DNA from: Psychrobacillus sp042885655 | GTDB lineage: Bacteria; Bacillota; Bacilli; Bacillales_A; Planococcaceae | DNA: 64,000 nt | Assembly (NCBI RefSeq): GCF_042885655.1 | Contig: NZ_JBHVRO010000001.1 | Coordinates: 1 to 64,000, forward strand | Direction of reading: 5' to 3' | Part shown: positions 35,347 through 44,426 of the stretch, piece by piece | Layout: each line of letters begins with the position of its first letter | Numbering within the stretch: position 1 is the first letter of the stretch | Notes under the pieces: generated by a model | The model's input: the letters and a program-made list of their open reading frames with translations, nothing else | Databases searched by the model: none | What the model was told of the DNA's origin: nothing | Translations under genes and position numbers: made by a program

Positions 35347-36048
35347 ATGAAGAAAAAATTTCTAGGTGTATTGGCTACTATTTTCGGTCTTAGTTTAATA
35401 GTTTCAATGTTTATTCCTACTTCTACTAAAGCGGACTCCAATTTACTTTTGGCTTCTGTTGAGTGGGTACAAGCTCAATTAAACCCATTACAAACTAAAG
35501 TTACTGCTTTAGAAAAACAACTTGCAGATCAAGATGCAATGATTAAACAACTACAAAAAGCAGTAGCTGAAGGTGGAAATGTGATAGTAACACCACCAAC
35601 TACAACAAATCCGCCTACTGATTTACCAAAAGTAGTTTACACTTCTGCTAGTAGTGTAACAGTGCATAGTGGTGCAACACGTGATTATAAAGTTTTAGCA
35701 ACATTAGGGGCTGACAAGGCGCTAACTGTCATTGATCAATTTAAATCAGCTACCGGATTGTGGTACCGTGTTGAAGTTTCTTCTACTGTAAAAGGTTGGG
35801 TATTCTCGGGTGATATTACAACAACTAAGCCTACTACTTCTATACCCACAAATGTAATAGCTAAACAAGCAGTTAACGTAAGAAAAGGTGCAACAACAAA
35901 CTATGACTCAATTGAATTGGTAGCAAAAGGAGCCAGCTTAATATACTTAGGGTCATTTAAAAATGCCAGTGGCGAAACATGGTACAATGTGCAAACCGCA
36001 AAAGGAAATAAAGGTTGGGTGCTGAGTACGCTAACTGAGGTGAAATAA
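35347..36048 (+). CDS. Secreted protein with coiled coil and two SH3b repeats
   Basis: The protein has 233 residues: a signal peptide (to about TKADS, residue 30), a heptad-patterned coiled coil (about 40-77, PLQTKVTALEKQLAD), a Pro/Thr linker, and two SH3b repeats (about 97-155 and 172-232) ending in GWVFSG and GWVLST. It has no catalytic domain. It sits between the amidase and the SpoIID protein, 17 bases after the first and 1 base before the second, in the place that LytA occupies in the B. subtilis lytABC operon, though it is not a lipoprotein. A wall-binding helper of the amidase is inferred. Confidence 0.82.
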   Translation: MKKKFLGVLATIFGLSLIVSMFIPTSTKADSNLLLASVEWVQAQLNPLQTKVTALEKQLADQDAMIKQLQKAVAEGGNVIVTPPTTTNPPTDLPKVVYTSASSVTVHSGATRDYKVLATLGADKALTVIDQFKSATGLWYRVEVSSTVKGWVFSGDITTTKPTTSIPTNVIAKQAVNVRKGATTNYDSIELVAKGASLIYLGSFKNASGETWYNVQTAKGNKGWVLSTLTEVK

Positions 36049-36049
36049 G

Positions 36050-37585
36050 ATGTTCAAAATAGGACTAACCATTTTATCAGTAGCGATACTTAGTTTCTTG
36101 TCAGCAAATACTGCATTTGCCTATACACAAGAAAGCTATCCAAAACAAGTATCGGTAGAAGTACATTCTGCTTCTTCCACATCGCTCAATTTAAATGGCG
36201 TATACAAATTAGAAAACTTAACAACAAAAGAAATGTTCTTTGCACTTCCCAATACGCCAATTACCTTCTCCCAAGTAAATGGAGAAGTTTCCATCTATCA
36301 AATTGGTGCTGCTATGTATTCAACAAATGGTTTTGCCTTACATGCATTGACTGGCAATGAAAAAATGGTTGTATTTACAAAAGACACAGATGGAAGAAAA
36401 GGTGCGACCACAGATTATCAAGTGGTAAAATCGTATAACGCATTTCAAGGTGCTTACTTTGTAAATGAATTTACGAATGTAAACGGGGAAATTTGGTACT
36501 CCATTACAGATGAACAAGGCATTTCTTCTTGGGTACCCGCTTCAAGTGCTACCGTTGGATCAGTTGTAAATCAACCACTTGGGAAAACACCGACTGGAAC
36601 ACAGTACCGTGGTAGTTTTAATGTCGTAAAATCCGGTGCAAATGTACAAATTGCCAACAGACTAGATTTAGAAAACTATTTAAAAGGTGTTATTCCAAAT
36701 GAATCACCCGCTTCTTGGCATATTGAAGCATTAAAATCGCAGGCAGTGGCTGCGCGAAGCTATACATTAAGTAAATCTGGAATATTAAGTAGTACAACAA
36801 AAGATCAAATGTATAAAGGTTATACTTCTGAACAAAAAAGTACAAATACAGCAGTGGATGAAACAACTGGTTTAGTAGTTAAATCAGCCGGAAAGTTAGT
36901 ACAAGCATATTATTACTCTACTAGTGGTGGCAGAACTGCAAATATCGGTGATGTTTGGGATACTGCTCAAGTACCACATTTTGTATCTGTTGATGATTCA
37001 ATCGAAAAATCTCCTTATAGTAATTGGTCCATTAACATTCCAGCCTCAAATATTTTGACAAAGTTTGGCTTTAATCCGTCTACTGATCAATTACTAGATG
37101 TGAAGATTACAAAAGGTGGATCCAACGGCGAAGTTACATCCGTTTCGATCGTTACTTCAGCTGGTGAAAAAACAATTAAAGGTAATGAAACAGTTATGCG
37201 TGGTGTATTTTTAGATGCGAACAATGCATCTTTAAAATCAAACTGGTTTGATATCAATTTCACCAAACCAACTGGAACTACAAATCTTGCAGTGCAAAAG
37301 GCAACTGGCTCAACGGCAGTTAATTCTTTAACAAATATGCAAGTCCAAACAGCAACCGGAATTCAAACGATACCAAGTGGAGCGGTCTCCATTCAAACAA
37401 ATGAAGGAATTGTCTCTTCAACAGCATCAACTCCTGGTATCCAATCCATTACCGTAAACGGTAAAGGCTATGGTCATCGAATCGGCATGAGTCAATACGG
37501 TGCCAAAGCCCGAGCAGATGCCGGCTGGACATACGACCGCATACTAAAACACTATTACCAAGGTGTAACAATAGAGAAATACTAA
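36050..37585 (+). CDS. lytB: SpoIID/LytB-domain secreted protein
   Basis: The protein has 511 residues with a signal peptide (to about AFAYT, residue 25). An N-terminal SH3-like part (about 100-165, with DGRKGATTDYQ) leads into the SpoIID/LytB domain (about 190-510). Motifs are LENYLKGVIPNESPASWH, LKSQAVAARSYTL, and GYGHRIGMSQYGAKARADAGW near the end. SpoIID is a lytic transglycosylase acting on denuded glycans, while LytB enhances the amidase LytC. The operon with an amidase favours the LytB role. GAGGTGA at 36036-36042 is its ribosome site inside the previous gene. A strong terminator follows. Confidence 0.9.
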   Translation: MFKIGLTILSVAILSFLSANTAFAYTQESYPKQVSVEVHSASSTSLNLNGVYKLENLTTKEMFFALPNTPITFSQVNGEVSIYQIGAAMYSTNGFALHALTGNEKMVVFTKDTDGRKGATTDYQVVKSYNAFQGAYFVNEFTNVNGEIWYSITDEQGISSWVPASSATVGSVVNQPLGKTPTGTQYRGSFNVVKSGANVQIANRLDLENYLKGVIPNESPASWHIEALKSQAVAARSYTLSKSGILSSTTKDQMYKGYTSEQKSTNTAVDETTGLVVKSAGKLVQAYYYSTSGGRTANIGDVWDTAQVPHFVSVDDSIEKSPYSNWSINIPASNILTKFGFNPSTDQLLDVKITKGGSNGEVTSVSIVTSAGEKTIKGNETVMRGVFLDANNASLKSNWFDINFTKPTGTTNLAVQKATGSTAVNSLTNMQVQTATGIQTIPSGAVSIQTNEGIVSSTASTPGIQSITVNGKGYGHRIGMSQYGAKARADAGWTYDRILKHYYQGVTIEKY

Positions 37586-37586
37586 C

Positions 37587-37626
37587 AAAAAGGGTGACCA
37601 ACTTTACTTGGTCACCCTTTTTGATT
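37587..37626 (+). terminator. Terminator of the autolysin operon
   Basis: A perfect 15-bp stem (AAAAAGGGTGACCAA at 37587-37601, complement at 37608-37622) with a T-rich end lies two bases after the stop codon. Confidence 0.92.
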
Positions 37627-37756
37627 ATGGACGAAGGTAGATGGTTCGGCTACGAGAGTAATCCAGCCCCGGAAAAGAGCGAACAACCCACGAACAGAGC
37701 AACACCACTATATAAATAACTCCAACAGGAAAAATCATTCCATAAACGATACAAAA

Positions 37757-37795
37757 AACCGTCTCCTAATATAAGTACAACTTAAGAGACGGCTT
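37757..37795 (-). terminator. Terminator of the CAP-domain gene
   Basis: CCGTCTC and GAGACGG arms, extended by weaker pairs, span about 37759-37793. On the minus strand the stem is followed by TTTTTTG. The 130 bases between this and the preceding terminator hold nothing I recognise. Confidence 0.75.
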
Positions 37796-37801
37796 ACAAA
37801 A

Positions 37802-38974
37802 TCAAGGCTTTATAAAGTTTTCAGTATAGTAGGGAATTGAACCATATGTCCATTTGGCAAAATGGACACCGACACCAAGTTGGGTATAGTTTGTGCTAAT
37901 AATATTTTTACGGTGTCCTAGAGAGTTCATTAAAGCTTCATGCGCGAAGTATGGATTAGTATAGCCCATGGCGATATTTTCTCCTGCATTCCGGAATAGT
38001 ATTCCTCCATTTTGGAGACGGTCAAAAGGTGATTCACCGCGCTGATTTTCGTGATTGAAATATTCGTTTTCGCCCATGTCGACACTATGTTTTCGAGCAA
38101 CATTGGAGATGTTAGTCGAATATTGTAAGATGGAAACTCCTTGCGCTTTTCTTTCGGCGTTTGTTAATTCAAATAAAATTGATTCGTAACTTGATTCTAA
38201 GGCGTTTGATTTTACTGGGTATAGATTTGGATTTCTTTTAATCAACTGGTGATCTAATAATAGTATGGCAGATATTTTATTGTCATTATGGACATCGATA
38301 AAAAAGTTAACTTCATAGGTTGGTAAATCGTACGTAATAATTTCTATCGGATATGTATTTCCTGTTGTTACATAATTGTGTCCTAATTTGCTTTCTATTT
38401 GGCTGACTGTATTTGTTATTGAAATGCCATTAAATTGGTAGTTTTTATCTTTTGTATAAAGTGAAGCAATCTTATTGTTTAAATAACTAATTGCGTAAAA
38501 GTTACTGTAGTTTTGATGATATATTGATGTTGATGCATTAAATTCGTTCGTGACGGTTTTGTTGGCTGTTCCTAATTCTGATAAAACAGAAGAGCTTGAG
38601 TCACCAATTGTAAAGAAAGTTTTAGAATTTCTAACACAATTGAGTAGGCTCAGTTTTCCTTTGGAAGGTGTTTGGTATAGAACAGACGAATCATTTTTTA
38701 TTACTAACCCTCCGCCTAGATGAAAATAAGCTCCTTTATTGACATATACTCGAAAATTTTCTCCAGTCTTTGCTTTTCGAGAAACTTCTAAAATTCCATT
38801 TTCATTTTTATAAATAGTTGTAGGTTTTTGTATTACTACTCGTCCAATTTGACCTGACTTTAATTCGACTCCATCCCAAAAGACGATACTTGGACAATCT
38901 CCTGCTGCGGTAGAAATAGATGGACCTATACTAATACTTACAAGGAAGATTATTATTACGAAAAGTTTTTTCAT
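37802..38974 (-). CDS. Secreted CAP-domain protein with N-terminal WDG module
   Basis: The product has 390 residues with a signal peptide (to about STAAG, residue 24). A module of about 80 residues (WDGVELKSGQIGR, GENFRVY, HLGGG, YQTPSKGKL) follows that matches the N-terminal module of the glycosidase at 11044. Next is a region like the CAP-associated N-terminal domain of YlbC-type proteins (about 120-240). The CAP/SCP domain lies at about 262-388 with LTNAERKAQGV, HSVDMGENEYFNHENQ, GENIAMG and LGHRKNII. Such bacterial CAP proteins are secreted and poorly understood. The shared module suggests the same wall partner as the glycosidase. The gene is monocistronic. Confidence 0.87.
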   Translation of the reverse strand: MKKLFVIIIFLVSISIGPSISTAAGDCPSIVFWDGVELKSGQIGRVVIQKPTTIYKNENGILEVSRKAKTGENFRVYVNKGAYFHLGGGLVIKNDSSVLYQTPSKGKLSLLNCVRNSKTFFTIGDSSSSVLSELGTANKTVTNEFNASTSIYHQNYSNFYAISYLNNKIASLYTKDKNYQFNGISITNTVSQIESKLGHNYVTTGNTYPIEIITYDLPTYEVNFFIDVHNDNKISAILLLDHQLIKRNPNLYPVKSNALESSYESILFELTNAERKAQGVSILQYSTNISNVARKHSVDMGENEYFNHENQRGESPFDRLQNGGILFRNAGENIAMGYTNPYFAHEALMNSLGHRKNIISTNYTQLGVGVHFAKWTYGSIPYYTENFIKP

Positions 38975-39004
38975 GTATTTACCACCCCTTGTAAAAAGTA
39001 TAAA

Positions 39005-39640
39005 TCAATTTACTTCAAATTCCAAAAACTCTTTTTCGACAATTTGTAGTTTCGCTTGTCCATTTGTTATTTCAGTTATCCAGGTTACAAAATTTGACTC
39101 ATTTTCTGCTTGTATATAAATGAAAACTTCGACAGAATCTGCATATACTATTTCTTTGAGAAGATATTCAGAACTTCGAACTTCATTCTCAACTTTTCCT
39201 AACCAAGTGTAGTCAATCGATACTTTCATCAAGTGATGTAGCTTACGTTCTACAACTTTTGCAGCATCAATTCCTTCTGTGGTCGCCTTTCCGTAAGCTC
39301 GAATCAGGCCACCTCCACCAAGTTTTATACCACCAAAATATCGAGTTACCACGACAACGGTATCTTTTAATCCTTGTTTTTTGAGGACTTCTAACATTGG
39401 AAAACCGGCAGTACCACTAGGTTCACCGTCATCATTCGCCTTTTGGATGTTATCATGTTCCCCTATTATGTAGGCAGAACAGTTATGATTAGCATCTCGA
39501 TGCTTTTGTTTGATAAGATTAATAAAATGAATTGCTTCTTCCTCGGTTTCGGCTCGTTCCACGTAGGTTAAGAAGCGAGATTTTTGAATAATAATCTCAC
39601 TTTCTCCAAATCCTTTGACAGTTAGATAATTGTTTCTCAT
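39005..39640 (-). CDS. yvyE: YigZ/YvyE family (IMPACT) protein
   Basis: This is a cytosolic protein of 211 residues. The UPF0029/IMPACT domain (about 18-125) shows KSRFLTYVERAETEEEA, HNCSAYIIG, DDGEPSGTAGFPML and VTRYFGGIKLGGGGLIRAY. A DUF1949 ferredoxin-like C-terminal domain follows (about 140-205). In B. subtilis yvyE lies beside degS in the same arrangement. The biochemical role is uncertain; relatives are linked to ribosome and translation regulation. Confidence 0.92.
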   Translation of the reverse strand: MRNNYLTVKGFGESEIIIQKSRFLTYVERAETEEEAIHFINLIKQKHRDANHNCSAYIIGEHDNIQKANDDGEPSGTAGFPMLEVLKKQGLKDTVVVVTRYFGGIKLGGGGLIRAYGKATTEGIDAAKVVERKLHHLMKVSIDYTWLGKVENEVRSSEYLLKEIVYADSVEVFIYIQAENESNFVTWITEITNGQAKLQIVEKEFLEFEVN

Positions 39641-39710
39641 TTTAAATTGCCTCCTCGATTTATTTGAAACATAGTTGTAAACTAATTTTAATTTATTTTT
39701 AGTATATAAG

Positions 39711-39719
39711 TGCTATAAT
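39711..39719 (+). promoter_or_regulatory. Extended -10 promoter candidate for degS
   Basis: TGCTATAAT fits the TGn-TATAAT extended -10 pattern and lies about 58 bases before the degS start. The upstream DNA is A/T-rich without a clear -35. Confidence 0.45.
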
Positions 39720-39776
39720 AGGGATTGTTAGTAAGAATGAATTTAGACTCATTTGCTCAACAAAGGAGAAGAACAT

Positions 39777-40922
39777 ATGACGAAAAAGATGATAGAAGCA
39801 CAATCGTTAGATGTTATTTTCGAACGAATGGTTGAAGTAATGGATCATTCGAAAAAGGATATCTTCATTATAAGCGAACAAAGCCGAGAAAACTTCGAAG
39901 AAATGAAACTTGAACTAGAAATAATTCGTGGAGAAATTGAAGCAGTCATTATTGAAGGGGATTTGTTAGAAGCAAAATCGAGATTAGCTCGAAATCGTTT
40001 AGCTGAAGTATCCAAAAACTTTGAAACGTACGATGAACCACAAATTAGGAATGCATATGAAACTGCGAATGATATTCAAATCAATCTACTCATCAAAAGA
40101 ACGGAAGAAAGACAACTTAGGCAGCGAAGAGATGAGTTAGAGCGCAGATTACAAGGTCTTCTCGAAATGATAGAGCGAGCAGATCAACTAGTCAATCAAG
40201 TAAATATTGTGATTAATTATTTAACTTCCGATTTAAAAGAAGTTGGCGAAGCCCTTGAAAATGCAAAAATCAAACAAGATTTTACCTTGAAAATTATTGA
40301 AGCCCAAGAAGAAGAACGCAAGAGACTTTCGCGTGAAATTCATGACGGTCCAGCTCAAATGCTTGCGAATGTGTTACTTAGAACAGATTTAATCAACCTT
40401 ACATATGAGCAGCGTGGGGGAGACGAAGCAATGAAAGAAATTATCGAACTTAAAGATATGGTTCGAAATGCACTTTCAGAAGTTCGTCGAATTATTTATG
40501 ATCTTCGCCCAATGGCACTCGATGATTTGGGACTTGTTCCTACGCTTAGAAAGTATTTATCGACAATAGAAGAATACAATCCTACAAGTATAATACATTT
40601 TCAATCTTATGGAGAAGAACAAAGATTGCATACTAATTTTGAAGTTGCCATCTTCCGATTAATACAGGAATCTTTAACAAACGGATTAAAACACGGGAAG
40701 TTTAAAGAGGCATGGGTAAAAGTTGAATGGTTGAAACAAAAAATAAACATTATCGTCAAAGATAATGGGGTAGGTTTTGATCCAAATGTTGCGAAAGATA
40801 AATCATTTGGTTTAATCGGTATGCGCGAACGAGTAGATTTATTGGAAGGATCGATGAAAATTATTTCATCTCCAGGTAATGGTACAACTCTTTTGTTTAG
40901 TATCCCAATAAATGAGGAATAA
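39777..40922 (+). CDS. degS: Sensor histidine kinase DegS
   Basis: This is a cytosolic two-component kinase of 381 residues. The N-terminal sensor half (about 30-175) is almost entirely coiled coil. The HisKA_3 domain follows, with the phosphorylated H189 in RLSREIHDGPAQMLAN, the same residue number as in B. subtilis DegS. The HATPase_c domain (about 285-380) has LTNGLKHG, VKDNGVGF and SFGLIGMRERV. It phosphorylates DegU. A TTG-started frame from 39753 is discarded because AAAGGAG lies eight bases before the ATG at 39777. degU follows in the same operon. Confidence 0.95.
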   Translation: MTKKMIEAQSLDVIFERMVEVMDHSKKDIFIISEQSRENFEEMKLELEIIRGEIEAVIIEGDLLEAKSRLARNRLAEVSKNFETYDEPQIRNAYETANDIQINLLIKRTEERQLRQRRDELERRLQGLLEMIERADQLVNQVNIVINYLTSDLKEVGEALENAKIKQDFTLKIIEAQEEERKRLSREIHDGPAQMLANVLLRTDLINLTYEQRGGDEAMKEIIELKDMVRNALSEVRRIIYDLRPMALDDLGLVPTLRKYLSTIEEYNPTSIIHFQSYGEEQRLHTNFEVAIFRLIQESLTNGLKHGKFKEAWVKVEWLKQKINIIVKDNGVGFDPNVAKDKSFGLIGMRERVDLLEGSMKIISSPGNGTTLLFSIPINEE

Positions 40923-40955
40923 TAAATACAGTAGTTTTTCTAGGAGGAAATGAAA

Positions 40956-41630
40956 ATGACAAAAATAATCATTATAGATGACCACCAACTTTTTAGAGAA
41001 GGCGTTAAACGGATTTTAGATTTTGAAGATTCATTTGACGTAATTGCAGAAGGAGACGACGGCAATGATGTACTTCGTCTATATGAGCAATACATGCCTG
41101 ACGTAGTCCTAATGGACATAAATATGCCAACGAAAAATGGCGTAGATGCAACAGCTGACCTAATCGAAAAATACCCGGAAGCAAAAGTAATCATGCTTTC
41201 AATCCATGACGATGAGTCTTACGTAACTCACGCATTAAAAACAGGCGCTCTAGGTTACATGCTAAAAGAAATGGATGCAAATGCTATCGTTTCAGCGATT
41301 AAAGTAGTAGCAAAAGGTGGTTCTTACCTACATCCAAAAGTAACACGCAACTTAGTTTCAGAATTCCGCCGACTAAGCGAACGTGAAAATAAAGGAAACT
41401 TCCATCAAACCGAAATTCGCCGCCCGTTCCATTTACTAACTAAGCGCGAATGCGAAGTACTCCAACTCTTAACAGATGGACAAAGTAACCGTACAATCGG
41501 CGAAACCCTATTCATCTCTGAAAAAACAGTAAAAAACCATGTATCCAGCATTCTCCAAAAAATGAACGTAAACGACCGTACCCAAGCCGTAGTAACCGGC
41601 ATCAAAAACGGTTGGGTCGAAGTACGATAA
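40956..41630 (+). CDS. degU: Response regulator DegU
   Basis: This NarL/FixJ-type regulator of 224 residues has a receiver domain (about 1-120) with IIDDH, the phosphorylated D54 in VLMDINMP and the conserved lysine in YMLKEMD. The DNA-binding helix-turn-helix (about 155-218) has LLTKRECEVLQLL and ISEKTVKNHVSSIL. DegU controls exoenzymes, competence and motility; comF and flagellar genes follow directly. AGGAGG at 40942-40947 is too close to the ATG at 40950, so the ATG at 40956 is used. Confidence 0.95.
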   Translation: MTKIIIIDDHQLFREGVKRILDFEDSFDVIAEGDDGNDVLRLYEQYMPDVVLMDINMPTKNGVDATADLIEKYPEAKVIMLSIHDDESYVTHALKTGALGYMLKEMDANAIVSAIKVVAKGGSYLHPKVTRNLVSEFRRLSERENKGNFHQTEIRRPFHLLTKRECEVLQLLTDGQSNRTIGETLFISEKTVKNHVSSILQKMNVNDRTQAVVTGIKNGWVEVR

Positions 41631-41636
41631 TAGTGA

Positions 41637-41671
41637 AAACCTCTTGCATGCATTTGCAAGAGGTTTTTTTA
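41637..41671 (+). terminator. Terminator of degS-degU
   Basis: AAACCTCTTGCA (41637-41648) pairs perfectly with TGCAAGAGGTTT (41655-41666), followed by a T-run. Confidence 0.92.
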
Positions 41672-41710
41672 TTGGCTTAAGAAAGTGCATCATGCGCTTT
41701 CTTAAGCCAA
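41672..41710. other. 18-bp hairpin next to the TTGCG array
   Basis: TTGGCTTAAGAAAGTGCA (41672-41689) pairs with TGCGCTTTCTTAAGCCAA (41693-41710) with one G-U pair and a 3-base loop. There is no T-tract on either side, so it is not a normal terminator. It sits exactly between the degU terminator and the repeat array. Confidence 0.75.
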
Positions 41711-41719
41711 AGTATTGAA

Positions 41720-42690
41720 AATAACCAATAAATGTTGCGATTAACCGATATATTGCGCATAATGGTTAAAACATTGCGATTAACCAAGTAAATGTTGCAA
41801 GTAATACCATCTATATTGCGAGAAATCCCCCCGATGTTGCGAATAACCGAAACATTGCGCAAAAGCAACAAAACATTGCGAGTAAGCAAGTAAATGTTGC
41901 GAGTAATGCCATCTATATTGCGAGAAATCCCTCCGATGTTGCGAATAACCGAAACATTGCGAAAAGCAACAAAACATTGCAAGTAAGCAAGTAATTGTTG
42001 CGAGTAATACCATCTATATTGCGAGAAAGCCCTCCGATGCTGCGAATAACCGGAACATTGCGCAAAAGCACCAAAACATTGCGAGTAAGCAAGTAAATGT
42101 TGCGAGTAATACCATCTATATTGCGAGAAATCCCCTCGATGTTGCGAATAACCGAAACATTGCGCCAAAGCATCAAAACATTGCAAATAACCAAGTAAAT
42201 GTTGCGAGTAACGCCATCTATATTGCGAGAAATTCCCTCGATGTTGCGAGTAACCGAAACATTGCGCAAAATCACCAAAACATTGCGAGTAAGCAAGTAA
42301 ATGTTGCGAGTAATGCCATCTATATTGCGAGAAATCCCTCCGATGTTGCGAATAACCGAAACATTGCGAATAACCAAGTAAATGTTGCGATTAACGCCAT
42401 CTATATTGCGAGAAATTCCCTCGATGTTGCGAATAACCGAAACATTGCGAATAACCAAGTAAGTGTTGCGAGTAACGCCATCTATATTGCGAGAAAGCCC
42501 CCCGATGTTGCGAATAACCGAAACATTGCGTAAAAGCATTAAAACATTGCAAATAACCAAGTAAATGTTGCGAGTAACGCCATCTATATTGCGAGAAATC
42601 CCCCCGATGCTGCGAGTAACCGAAACATTGCGCAAAACAACAAGACATTGCGAATAACCAAGTAAATGTTGCGAGTAATAAAAATCTTTC
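41720..42690. repeat. Higher-order TTGCG repeat array (nine 102/81-bp units of 21-bp steps)
   Basis: The word TTGCG recurs through about 970 bases. Within one unit it starts at 42058, 42079, 42100, 42121, 42142 and 42160 (steps 21, 21, 21, 21, 18). The marker ATCTATATTGCG begins at 41809, 41911, 42012, 42114, 42216, 42318, 42399, 42480 and 42582, giving periods of 102, 101, 102, 102, 102, 81, 81 and 102; 81 is 102 minus one 21-bp step. Long minus-strand frames run through it but lack ribosome sites and are broken by the single-base indel near 41960, so I treat the array as non-coding DNA. Confidence 0.9.
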
Positions 42691-43618
42691 AATTATCCTT
42701 ACGTTGTGCAAAATATCTTGCTGGACCTGATCCATATGATTCTAAATTCATACTATTCAGCATGCGAGATGCAGAGTAAATAGATTCAAGCCCACAAAAT
42801 TTACGAAACTCTTTATTTGTGATCTCCATTTTTATTAATGAAAAGTAGTCATTTACAGCTGATATGTGCGCATAGCGATCATTTTTCTTACAAGCTAAGC
42901 ATGTCCATGTAGTAGTAAAGCGCTTCATCCCCAACACTCCACAATGCGGGCATTCAACTCCAGGAATTAAAACTTTTGGTGAGATATGATAATGTTCACA
43001 TAATGGGGGATAAGTGAACGGGGTTTGCTCCGTTTGAATTATTTGCTCAATCGTCTGCAATTGCTCAGTAGATAGCTGAAGGGAATTGGAATGGTTATAC
43101 ATATGAATCACTTTTTCATTCACACTTTCTAATTTATAAAATGGATAGTGGGGAGGTTTCCTCCGAATTCTACCCGATTTGGCAGTCATTAAAACTGCTC
43201 CTGTCACTTTCAAGTTAGGAACGTCTTTTCCGAAATAATCTTTAATAAAACGAATATGCTTCATAAGCTGAAAATAAGGGTTTGGTAACGAAATCTCTAT
43301 TCCCTCCTCCGTAATTTTATAAAATTCTTCGGTTTCTAAATCTACATACAAATCTCCGCTATAATTTTTAGATTCCAACACAATAAAACAGCGATCCGTA
43401 ACAATGAGACAATCGATTTGTACTTTCCACTCTCCAATAGCTAGACTCACATTGGGAAAAATCTTCACTGGTCCTGCTAACCGTAACTCAGCAAGCTTCT
43501 GAACAAGTCGATTCTCACCTCGCTCACCGGCCACTATTTTTCTAATCTCATCTTGTATAAATTCAACGGTTTGCACATCAGATAATCTCTTCAATAATGC
43601 ATGATGCTCTTTTCTCAA
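42689..43618 (-). CDS. NERD-domain protein with C-terminal zinc-ribbon-like part
   Basis: This soluble protein of 309 residues has the nuclease-related NERD domain at about 35-150: a GERGENRLVQKL helix, KVQIDCLIVTDRCFIVLESKNYSG with the PD-(D/E)xK-like Asp and E-x-K residues, and an NPYFQLMKHIRFIK segment. The C-terminal third holds CPHCG...CLAC (about 225-242), a probable zinc ribbon. The function of NERD proteins is not established; a nuclease role is predicted from the fold. The stop codon lies at the very edge of the TTGCG array. Confidence 0.87.
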   Translation of the reverse strand: MRKEHHALLKRLSDVQTVEFIQDEIRKIVAGERGENRLVQKLAELRLAGPVKIFPNVSLAIGEWKVQIDCLIVTDRCFIVLESKNYSGDLYVDLETEEFYKITEEGIEISLPNPYFQLMKHIRFIKDYFGKDVPNLKVTGAVLMTAKSGRIRRKPPHYPFYKLESVNEKVIHMYNHSNSLQLSTEQLQTIEQIIQTEQTPFTYPPLCEHYHISPKVLIPGVECPHCGVLGMKRFTTTWTCLACKKNDRYAHISAVNDYFSLIKMEITNKEFRKFCGLESIYSASRMLNSMNLESYGSGPARYFAQRKDN

Positions 43619-43746
43619 AAATTCACCTCCAATCTACCTACATAATACATCCATTTAATAGAAAATTCTACCTATTTAAAATGGAACCAAATATTTGAGT
43701 TTTCGTCTTAGTTATGACAAAATAACCTCAGCAGGAGGAGAACTAG

Positions 43747-44322
43747 ATGAAACTTATACACATATTAATACTTACAGCAACTGTATTCGCACTTGCTGCT
43801 TGCAATAGCAACGAAGAAAAAGTAACAAACTCAGGATCCGCTAATGACATTGCGCCTTCCGATGCCCAATCGGTGACAGATCACGGAGCAAAAGATAAAT
43901 CAGAAGTCGGCTTCGAAATGGCTGGAGGTAATATTGAAGAAGCCACTAATGTCCCGAAAAAAGAAAAAGCAGCCATCATGGGAGCATTCAACGAATACAT
44001 GGATGCTTTCAATGAAGAAAATATCGACCGCTACATGAAAACTATTTCCAAAAAACCAGAAGGCTTCAACTATGAAACCGAAAAAACGGACGTCCAAGCA
44101 GCGTTCAAAGAATATGACATTACTCGTACAGCAGAAAATACGACCATCATTAAATACGATGAAAATAATGCACAAGTATTTGCAAATCTAAAAACCAATC
44201 TCGTACAACCATCGACTGGTGCAAAACTCGAACGCAATGGACGCCAAATCACAGTATTCGTAAAAGAAGACGGAAAGTGGCTCGTTACAAGTGTTTACTT
44301 TATGATGGAAACATCCAAATAA
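43747..44322 (+). CDS. Lipoprotein with NTF2-like domain
   Basis: The product has 191 residues. A lipoprotein signal with the lipobox LAAC (Cys19) is followed by a polar, disordered linker (about 20-75) and then an alpha/beta cone fold (about 80-188) beginning KAAIMGAFNEYMDAFNEENIDRYM and ending WLVTSVYFMMETS. That pattern is of the SnoaL/NTF2-like or DUF4878 type found in many Gram-positive lipoproteins. It has AGGAGGAG before the ATG and its own terminator. The function is unknown. Confidence 0.82.
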   Translation: MKLIHILILTATVFALAACNSNEEKVTNSGSANDIAPSDAQSVTDHGAKDKSEVGFEMAGGNIEEATNVPKKEKAAIMGAFNEYMDAFNEENIDRYMKTISKKPEGFNYETEKTDVQAAFKEYDITRTAENTTIIKYDENNAQVFANLKTNLVQPSTGAKLERNGRQITVFVKEDGKWLVTSVYFMMETSK

Positions 44323-44333
44323 TTTCTCAAATA

Positions 44334-44362
44334 CCCTCGACAATCATGTCGGGGGCTTTTTT
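44334..44362 (+). terminator. Terminator of the lipoprotein gene
   Basis: CCCTCGACA (44334-44342) and TGTCGGGGG (44347-44355) form the stem with a G-U pair, then CTTTTTT follows. Confidence 0.88.
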
Positions 44363-44426
44363 ACCATTTCAATTCATCGCAACATTCAGTAAACTTATCG
44401 TAAACCAATCAGTTAGGAGAATGCCC

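Noticed and set aside
41677..42692. Long minus-strand reading frames through the TTGCG array (R-N heptapeptide repeats)
   Set aside because: They exist because the repeat lacks stop codons and most periods are multiples of three. There is no ribosome site, and the 101-bp unit near 41911-42012 shifts the frame.
44277..44426. Upstream extension of ComFA
   Set aside because: It runs through the end of the lipoprotein gene and its terminator; the Shine-Dalgarno site at 44413-44420 fits the GTG at 44427.
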